Positions 57,878 through 64,000 of a stretch of DNA of 64,000 bases are shown here, one piece after another (the stretch's first letter is position 1; each line of letters begins with the position of its first letter). The stretch spans positions 186,001-250,000 of the forward strand of contig JADJNW010000013.1 in the NCBI GenBank assembly GCA_016714085.1, in the 5' to 3' direction. A model generated the notes under the pieces. It was not told where the DNA came from. It made no database searches and was given only the letters and a program-made list of their open reading frames with translations. This DNA is from Saprospiraceae bacterium (lineage in GTDB: Bacteria; Bacteroidota; Bacteroidia; Chitinophagales; Saprospiraceae). The position numbers and the translations under genes are program-made.

Positions 57878-58637
57878 TTAGCCATACTTAGCCACCAACT
57901 CTGATGCACCAACACCCAAGCCTACTCCGGCAGCAGGGCCACCCAGCAAGAATCCAACAGCGCCGCAGGCTGCATCAGCCAAGCCAATTTGCCACCAGGG
58001 TGCTTTAAGTGCCTGTGGATCACCACCTTGCTCCGACCAATAATGATTGCTATAGCGCCACACGGCTAGCATTGTTAAAGCGAAATCACGGTTCGGCAAA
58101 TTTTTATTAGCTAATATGATATTTTCTTGTTCTTTAATAGCGTTGATAATAGCATTGGTAGCTTCGATAGAGCCAGGCTCAATCTTTCTTACTTCTTGAA
58201 TGCTGTTACTCAGTGCTTTACGAGTCTCGTCATCGAGCTTCAGGACTTTAAATAGCTTATTATAATCCGAAAAATCGAAGTCACGCAAGAGTTGATCTTG
58301 ATTTAATTGCAATTTTTCGCGTAGCGCCATTTGAAGACGTGGCTCGCTGCCGGCGAATTCTGAGCTGCGGTTGAAAACAACCTGCTCTGCTCTTGCAGAA
58401 GAAATTCGGTACGCGGAGTCAATTTCTGCCTGGTGTTTATTTCTCAGAAAAACTAAACCTACATTGTGATCTGCGCCGATTTTATCAAAAAGGATTTAAT
58501 GGATTCGAAGGATCGATTAATTTTACCTCTGCATCCGGGCAGTTGCCAATGAGTTCGCAGGAAGATTCCTTTTCGCAATTCGTGAAAAGAACGACTGTCA
58601 AAAAAGTGAATGCTACGATTAAAAGATTACGTTTCAT
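57878..58637 (-). CDS. Lipoprotein with C-terminal glycine-zipper segment (frameshifted)
   Basis: The restored protein starts at 58637 (MKRNLLIVAFTFLTVVLFTNC, lipobox) and continues ESSCELIGNCPDAEVKLIDPSNPLNPF. At the A run 58487-58491 (plus strand) one surplus base breaks the frame; removing it gives DKIGADHNVGLVFLRNKHQAEIDSAYRI and joins the main reading frame. The middle is helical. The last 40 residues contain GLADAACGAVGFLLGGPAAG, a small-residue-rich membrane-active segment recalling glycine zippers and class II bacteriocin cores. Restored length about 252 residues. Function unknown; it is the first gene of the minus-strand group opposite the ECF sigma gene. Confidence 0.68.
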
Positions 58638-58859
58638 GATTTTTGTTTTTTTAAAGGTTGATGAAAAAATGTTTTGATCGATTTACATTCATACATCCGG
58701 GCAGTGCAGAAAATCTTACGCCCTCTTTTTGTTAAAAAAATGTTAAGAAAAAATTATTTTTGACGGTAAGCAGAAAACAAGCGCTATTTCAATGCTTATT
58801 TCCATTTGAAAATTTTTATAAAATATTAATTTTCAATTTTTTATACATTAAAATTACTT

Positions 58860-59441
58860 ATGGACCAGCACGCTGATCAACGATATATTGAAGCATTACA
58901 TAAAGGCGAGCAGCGCCTTATTCGGGAGATTTATGAAAAATTTTCCAGGAATATTCTAACCTGGGTGTTGCAAAACAATGGCGACGCAGAAGATGCGGAA
59001 GACTTGTTTCAAGATGCGCTGATCGCAATTTATGATCGATATTGTGGTACAGACTTTCAATTGACGGGTTCTTTTGGAGGATTATTGATGACGATCTGTC
59101 GGCGAAAGTGGTTTGATCGTTTAGCGCAAAAAAAACGTGAAGCGGACGTAAGAAATGTAGAAGGTGAGCGATATACAGAGGAAAGCCCGGAGTGGGATAT
59201 GGCGGAAGAAGTCTTGTTGCAGCAAGAACGACAGGAATGTCTCTCGCAGGTTTTCAAGTTATTAAGTGAGCAATGCCAACGTTTGTTGTCACTACTCACA
59301 GTCGGCGAAGTGTCTGTTGAGCAGATTGCTTTGGATCTTGGTCTGGCGAATGCCAATGCCGTGTATCAGAGCAAACACCGCTGTACGGCGCGCTGGCGGC
59401 AGCTTTTTTATGAACATTTTAAGGGAGAATCAAATGGATAA
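58860..59441 (+). CDS. ECF RNA polymerase sigma factor
   Basis: A 193-residue sigma-70 family protein. Region 2 has NILTWVLQNNGDAEDAEDLFQDALIAIYDRY and region 4 has LSEQCQRLLSLLTVGEVSVEQIALDLGLANANAVYQSKHRCTARW. It ends overlapping the start of the anti-sigma gene (ATGGATAA), so the two are translationally coupled. It is divergent from the lipoprotein/PKD/TPR-CHAT group, with 222 AT-rich bases between them that should hold promoters for both sides. Confidence 0.9.
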   Translation: MDQHADQRYIEALHKGEQRLIREIYEKFSRNILTWVLQNNGDAEDAEDLFQDALIAIYDRYCGTDFQLTGSFGGLLMTICRRKWFDRLAQKKREADVRNVEGERYTEESPEWDMAEEVLLQQERQECLSQVFKLLSEQCQRLLSLLTVGEVSVEQIALDLGLANANAVYQSKHRCTARWRQLFYEHFKGESNG

Positions 59442-60162
59442 CCTGGAAAGAATAGACCGATATTTGAGCGGCGAGATGGATGCTTCAGAAAAACAAGCAT
59501 TTGATGCGGAAGTAGCAGCCAATCCCCAATTGGCAGAAGAATTGGCATTGCAACGCGATATGAATACCTTTTTGCGAGGTAAAGACCGTCGCGATGCTTT
59601 GCAAAATCAACTAAAAAATATTGGTGGGGACTATTTTAAAACTGTAGAGGAGTCAGCTAAAATTGTACAAATGCCTCGTCGAAGATTACGCTGGATGATT
59701 GCAGCTTCAGCGGCGGCAGTGATTGTCACCTTGATTGTTTGGCAATTCCTGTTTTCGCCAAGCTTGTATGATCAGTATGCCACTTACGCGCCCCTGGCAT
59801 TGGCAGAGAAATCAGCTACTACCATAACAGACTGGTCGCAAACAGAAAGCGCTTTTAATTCGGGCGATTATAGAACAGCAGAAGCTCAACTAACGCAATA
59901 CCTTACAGAGAATCCCAACGACCAGTTGGCGCGGCTTTATCTGGGTATTTGCAAAATGGAGTTGAATCAGTTGGCAGAAGCCCAACAGATTTTTCAAAGC
60001 TTTGAAGATGCAGATGCTTCGATAAAAGATTATGCCGATTGGTATCTGGCCTTGAGTTATTTGAAAGCCAAGGATGAGGAGTCTTGCCGAAGAATTTTGC
60101 AGCGTATCACGCCTGCTTCTTCGCTATATGAGCAAGCCAATTCCTTATTAAGCAAGTTGTAG
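59434..60162 (+). CDS. Membrane anti-sigma factor with periplasmic TPR domain
   Basis: Start at 59434, overlapping the sigma stop. The 242-residue protein has an N-terminal cytoplasmic helical domain (LERIDRYLSGEMDASEKQAFDAEVAANPQLAEELALQ) typical of zinc-free anti-sigma factors in Bacteroidota. A transmembrane helix follows (WMIAASAAAVIVTLIVWQFLF, about 87-107), then a periplasmic region with tetratricopeptide-like helices (AFNSGDYRTAEAQLTQYLTENPNDQLARLYLGICKMELNQLAEAQQIF). It should tether and silence the adjacent sigma until a periplasmic event releases it. Upstream in-frame codons lie within the sigma gene and are not used. Confidence 0.82.
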   Translation: MDNLERIDRYLSGEMDASEKQAFDAEVAANPQLAEELALQRDMNTFLRGKDRRDALQNQLKNIGGDYFKTVEESAKIVQMPRRRLRWMIAASAAAVIVTLIVWQFLFSPSLYDQYATYAPLALAEKSATTITDWSQTESAFNSGDYRTAEAQLTQYLTENPNDQLARLYLGICKMELNQLAEAQQIFQSFEDADASIKDYADWYLALSYLKAKDEESCRRILQRITPASSLYEQANSLLSKL

Positions 60163-60402
60163 TTGGTTTAGAATCCAAGCATAAAACTTCTATTTTAATA
60201 TATTCTAATACAATAACTTCCCTTTTAAAAACAGCGATGATATTTTTTATTCCTGAATTTTTCGTAAATTAGTGGACAAATTTCACCCAATCACCAAATT
60301 TTATTTTATTTGGATGAAGATAGAATGTATAACATAAAAGGACTATCACCGTCCCTATACTATCTACCAACATCCCTCTACCAAATTTAAAACCAAAGCA
60401 AA

Positions 60403-62061
60403 ATGTCCAAAAATCTTACCGCATTAGCTGGAAGGAAAGGCAAGGGCTTGACCAATAATCTTTTTGAGCGGATCGCTAATCTGGCGGAGGAATCTGGTAC
60501 GCCTGATAACGAAGCCTTGAAGAATATCGCAGAAGAATTTCTCATCGGCAATGCGAATGTGTATGGCACGGCTACGTTCTATGATTTCACCAAGCCTGAA
60601 AATCAAGGAAAAAAGGTCTATGTATGCAACGGCAGCGCGTGTATGCTGGCAGGTACGCAAGAGGCTGTGAAGAGTGAATTGCGCAAGCATTTTAAGGAAG
60701 AAGAAATAGGCGATATGTGCTGCCTGGGCCGTTGTCACGAAAACAGCGCTTTTCATATCAACGGGGAGAATTATTCTGCGAAGCAAAGTGCTGAAATTGC
60801 TCATGTCATCGATGGAAAGCTCACAGATGGCAAGGATAACTATCATATTGGCGCTTTAGGCACGCCGATTTTAACTGCGCCTTTCCCGAATTTGGATGAA
60901 TGCAAGCATCAGATTGCGAATATGTTTAAAGAAGGACAGAATGCACTTTTACAAGCTATAAAAGAATCGGGGCTACGAGGTAGAGGTGGCGCGGGTTTCC
61001 CAATGGCTTTCAAATTAGATGCTTGTCGCAAAGCTGCGGGCGAACCCAAATTCATCGTGTGCAATGCCGACGAGGGCGACCCCGGCGCTTTTTCTGATCG
61101 ATATCTGATGGAGTACCAACCATTTGCGGTGTTGCTCGGAATGCTCATCGCGGGCTACGCCGCTGGCGCGGAGCGTGGCGTTATTTACATTCGAGCCGAA
61201 TATCCTGAATCCATTGCCATTATTCAAGATGCGATTGAAAGATTAACAGAATATGGACTAAATGGACATCATATTTTAAATAGCAATTTTAATTTCCATT
61301 TTAAACTCATCAAAGCACAAGGGGCTTACATCTGCGGAGAGGAAACAGCTTTATTACAATCTATTGAAGGCAAGCGGCCGGAAGTGCGCGTGCGCCCACC
61401 ATATCCGGCGCAGGAGGGTTTATTTGGAAAACCGACTGTAGTAAATAATGTAGAAACTTTAGCCAATTTATATGACGTTTTAGTAAAGAGTGGACAGGCC
61501 TTTGCGAAAATTGGGACGCAACGCTCGACAGGTACGAAGTTATTATCCTTGGATAGCTCTTTCAATCGACCCGGCTTATACGAAGTGGATATGGGCACGC
61601 CTTTGGCAAAAGTAGTGGAAACACTGGGTGGTGGTTTTAGAAAACCTGTCAAAGCTTTGCATATCGGCGGGCCGCTGGGTGGACTCGTTCCGATGCACAA
61701 AATTCCTGATTTAACCGTTGATTTTGAATCCTTTGCAGAAAATGGATTTCTGTTGGGGCACGCTTCAATCATTGGCATTCCAGAAGATTATCCGATGGTA
61801 AAATATTTAGAACACTTGTTTGAATTTACGGCGCATGAAAGCTGTGGAAAGTGCTTCCCTTGTCGCATCGGCTCGGTGCGGGGGCAAGAATTATTACATA
61901 AAGCACAGCATGAATCCTATAAAATTAATACCGAGTTATTTAATGATTTGGTAGAAACCCTTGCAAAAGGTTCGCTTTGTGCGCTTGGTGGAGGCATTCC
62001 ATTACCTATTCGCAATGCGATGCAATATTTTAAAGATGAATTAAGTCCTTATTTTGAATAA
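60403..62061 (+). CDS. NAD-dependent formate dehydrogenase beta subunit (NuoE-NuoF fusion)
   Basis: A 552-residue fusion. Residues 1-145 are NuoE-like with the 2Fe-2S cysteines in VCNGSACMLAGTQ and MCCLGRCHENSAF. The rest is NuoF-like: NADH/FMN-binding GLRGRGGAGFPMAFK and CNADEGDPGAFSDRYLME, the YICGEETALLQSIEGKRPEVR block and the 4Fe-4S motif ESCGKCFPCRIGS. It passes electrons from formate oxidation to NAD. The same fusion occurs in bidirectional hydrogenases, but the molybdenum-type alpha subunit that follows makes formate dehydrogenase the better call. Confidence 0.88.
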   Translation: MSKNLTALAGRKGKGLTNNLFERIANLAEESGTPDNEALKNIAEEFLIGNANVYGTATFYDFTKPENQGKKVYVCNGSACMLAGTQEAVKSELRKHFKEEEIGDMCCLGRCHENSAFHINGENYSAKQSAEIAHVIDGKLTDGKDNYHIGALGTPILTAPFPNLDECKHQIANMFKEGQNALLQAIKESGLRGRGGAGFPMAFKLDACRKAAGEPKFIVCNADEGDPGAFSDRYLMEYQPFAVLLGMLIAGYAAGAERGVIYIRAEYPESIAIIQDAIERLTEYGLNGHHILNSNFNFHFKLIKAQGAYICGEETALLQSIEGKRPEVRVRPPYPAQEGLFGKPTVVNNVETLANLYDVLVKSGQAFAKIGTQRSTGTKLLSLDSSFNRPGLYEVDMGTPLAKVVETLGGGFRKPVKALHIGGPLGGLVPMHKIPDLTVDFESFAENGFLLGHASIIGIPEDYPMVKYLEHLFEFTAHESCGKCFPCRIGSVRGQELLHKAQHESYKINTELFNDLVETLAKGSLCALGGGIPLPIRNAMQYFKDELSPYFE

Positions 62062-62154
62062 ATAATTTAACCTGCTAATACGGGAAAATTTTATAATGAA
62101 TTTAATGAATGATTATAAATATTTAATTTGGAGTACTATTTGTGGCGGCTGCCC

Positions 62155-62241
62155 GGCAAATCCCTGTTCGACGGAGGAGTTTGGATTTGCCTAGACGTTT
62201 TTTGGTTACTTTTTTGGGCAATGCAAAAAAGTAACAGACCA
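62155..62241. repeat. Pair of extragenic hairpins, REP-like
   Basis: GGCAAATCC (62155-62163) pairs with GGATTTGCC (62183-62191), and GTTACTTTTTTG (62205-62216) pairs with CAAAAAAGTAAC (62224-62235). Both lie in the 270-base gap between the formate dehydrogenase beta and alpha genes. The second hairpin resembles a dispersed element frequent in Bacteroidota intergenic DNA. Confidence 0.7.
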
Positions 62242-62331
62242 AAAGTAATTACGAGCGTCATATAGGTAAATGAATGAAACGAAAGACGTAGCATAAAATT
62301 TAAAATGAAGAAATTTTAAAAATAAAATATC

Positions 62332-64000
62332 ATGATTGCCGCAATTCCTAAAAAAGACACCCAGATCACAACAAAAGTCGCCTACATCAACGGCAAAGCC
62401 TACGAAATGTATCTTGGCGAAACCATTCTGGCTTTTCTGAAGCGCCATTTGGGTGAAAATTATGTGCCCACGCTTTGCGATGCGCCCAATCTGGAGCCTT
62501 TTGGGGCGTGCCGCGTTTGCAGCGTCGAAATTGCTCGTCAAGGCAATGGTGGCTTGAAAACAGTGGCTTCTTGCCATACGCCGATTGAAGAGGGCTTGAT
62601 GATTTATCCTGATTCGGAAAGTGTGTTAAAATTGCGCAGAAACATTATAGAATTGGTACTCACCGACCACCCGCTCGATTGTCTGACCTGCGAAGTGAAT
62701 GGCAATTGCGAATTACAGGACGTAGCGGCGCAAGTCGGCATTCGCAAAGTGCGCTACCCGGAAGGCAAGAATCATCTCAACCGCGAAAAAGACCTAAGCC
62801 ACCCGTACATGACTTCGGATATGTCGAAGTGCATCATGTGTTATCGCTGCGTACGCGCCTGCGACGAGGTGCAGGGGCAATTGGTGCTTAGCGTGGCGAA
62901 CCGCGGTTTCGACAGCATGATTATTAAAGGCATGAACGAATCGTTTTTTGAATCGGATTGCGTGTCGTGTGGCGCTTGCGCGCAGGCTTGTCCGACCTCG
63001 GCGATTTCTGATATTTATCAATCCAAATCCGTCGTTGCACAAAAAGAAGTGCGCACCGTGTGTACCTACTGCGGCGTGGGTTGTAATCTGGCGGTGAAAG
63101 TCACGAATGACAAGGTCTTGAGCATTCAAGCACCGTATGATGCGGAAGTGAATTCCGGGCATACTTGTCTGAAAGGGCGCTACGCGTTTGCATTTTACAA
63201 ACATCCCGACCGGCTGAAAACGCCTTTGATCAAAAGAAATGGCAAATTTGAACCCGCCACCTGGGATGAAGCGTATGATTATATCGTGGATAGAATGTCA
63301 GTATCCGCGAAAAATATGGACCCGACTCGATTGCAGGCATTTCTTCTGCGCGATGTACCAATGAGGAAAATTATCTGATGCAAAAGTTCATCCGCGCGGT
63401 GATTGGCACGAATAACATTGACGGCTGCGCCCGCGTGTGTCACTCGCCGACTGCCATTGGAATGCAAAGAACTTTCGGCACCGGCGCAGCGACCAATTCT
63501 ATTGCTGATTTGAAATATACCGATTGTATTTTAATCATCGGCGCGAATCCAACCGAAGGGCATCCTGTTACCGGCGCAAAGCTTAAGCAACACGCCATGA
63601 AAGGCAAAACCCTCATCGTGCTTGACCCCCGTAGAACGGAGATTGCCAAATACGCGCACCATCATTTGCAATTGCGCCCCGGCACGAACGTCGCGGTTTT
63701 AAATATGATGATGTATTATATCATGAAAGAAGGTTTGGAAGATAATGCCTTCATTCTCAGCCGAACCGAAGGTTATGAAGAATTCCGCGAGAATATTTTA
63801 AACCTGAATATCGATGAACTCGAAGCCATCTCTGGCGTACCGCGCGAACAAGTGCGCGAAGCGGCGATTGCCTATGCGAAAGCCAAGGCGGCGATGTCCT
63901 TCCACGGCTTGGGCGTGACCGAGCATTATCAAGGGACGTACGCGGTAATGTTGATCGCAGATTTGGCGATGATCACCGGAAATATTGGCAAACCTGGCTG
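62332..64000 (+). CDS. NAD-dependent formate dehydrogenase alpha subunit (frameshifted, 3' partial)
   Basis: Domain order: a 2Fe-2S ferredoxin-like domain (FGACRVCSVEI), a His/Cys cluster (HPLDCLTCEVNGNCELQ), two 4Fe-4S ferredoxin motifs (CIMCYRCVRAC and CVSCGACAQACP), and the molybdopterin oxidoreductase core opening with CTYCGVGCNL. The frame breaks at CCC 63321-63323; one added C gives DSIAGISSARCTNEENYLMQKF. Then comes the catalytic ARVCHSPT, in which Cys (not selenocysteine) should bind molybdenum or tungsten beside the essential His. The gene runs past the window end. It oxidises formate to carbon dioxide, feeding electrons to NAD through the beta subunit. Confidence 0.9.

Noticed and set aside
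60403..62061. Bidirectional NAD hydrogenase diaphorase subunit
   Set aside because: The following gene encodes a molybdopterin-type catalytic subunit with the ARVCHSPT motif, not a hydrogenase large subunit.

Overview
The window reads as chromosomal DNA of a member of the Bacteroidota, most likely a Saprospiraceae/Lewinella-type free-living heterotroph. The evidence is a secreted peptidase with a C-terminal type IX secretion sorting domain, a FecI/FecR/TonB-receptor/DUF4249 cassette, three ECF sigma/anti-sigma pairs, several Bacteroidota-type promoters (TTTG, spacer of about 20, TAnnTTTG), moderate to low GC, and mostly monocistronic genes. There is no tRNA, rRNA, CRISPR array, insertion sequence or prophage that I can recognise. 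The species assignment is inference.

Layout. 1-9 kb: a serine hydrolase truncated by the window edge, a glycerol/water channel, an M23 peptidase with sorting domain, a secreted PHP phosphoesterase, pyruvate dehydrogenase E2, a CoA-binding protein with an 8-bp microsatellite at its stop codon, MazG and a bifunctional nuclease. 8.7-14 kb: ECF sigma, FecR anti-sigma, TonB receptor and DUF4249 lipoprotein, a nutrient-uptake signalling cassette. 14-26 kb: Crp/Fnr regulator, RsmF, sulfotransferase, PqqB-like hydrolase, a protein with a nuclease-A-inhibitor-like tail, serine hydrolase, YggS, DUF2071, cytidine deaminase, saccharopine dehydrogenase, flippase. 27-29 kb: a second ECF sigma/anti-sigma pair with a DUF4097 protein. 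29-43 kb: housekeeping and envelope genes including superoxide dismutase, a quinone-type ring-cleaving dioxygenase/carboxylesterase pair, TlpA-like thioredoxin and PurL, plus a short transcription unit for a 22-residue hydrophobic peptide and a structured or palindromic intergenic block near 37 kb. 43.5-51 kb: an exported caspase-like (C14) TPR protein, an AraC regulator divergent from an MFS transporter, a strictly phased 21-bp repeat array and another serine hydrolase. 51-60 kb: dienelactone hydrolase, then a divergent locus with an exported TPR-CHAT protease, a PKD/outer-membrane protein and two lipoproteins on one side and a third ECF sigma with a TPR-bearing membrane anti-sigma on the other. 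60-64 kb: NAD-dependent formate dehydrogenase beta and alpha subunits.

A strong technical theme is that about 15 genes carry single-base indels, nearly always in short homopolymers, that break otherwise well-conserved frames. Both directions of error occur. The simplest reading is residual sequencing/assembly error, so I annotate these as single genes across the break and name each break point.

The best candidates for undescribed biology are the sigma/anti-sigma-TPR/TPR-CHAT locus at 51.9-60.2 kb and the 15-unit, indel-free 21-bp array at 49.26-49.57 kb. The possible small-peptide gene at 34.0 kb and the structured block at 37.0-37.3 kb are weaker leads.
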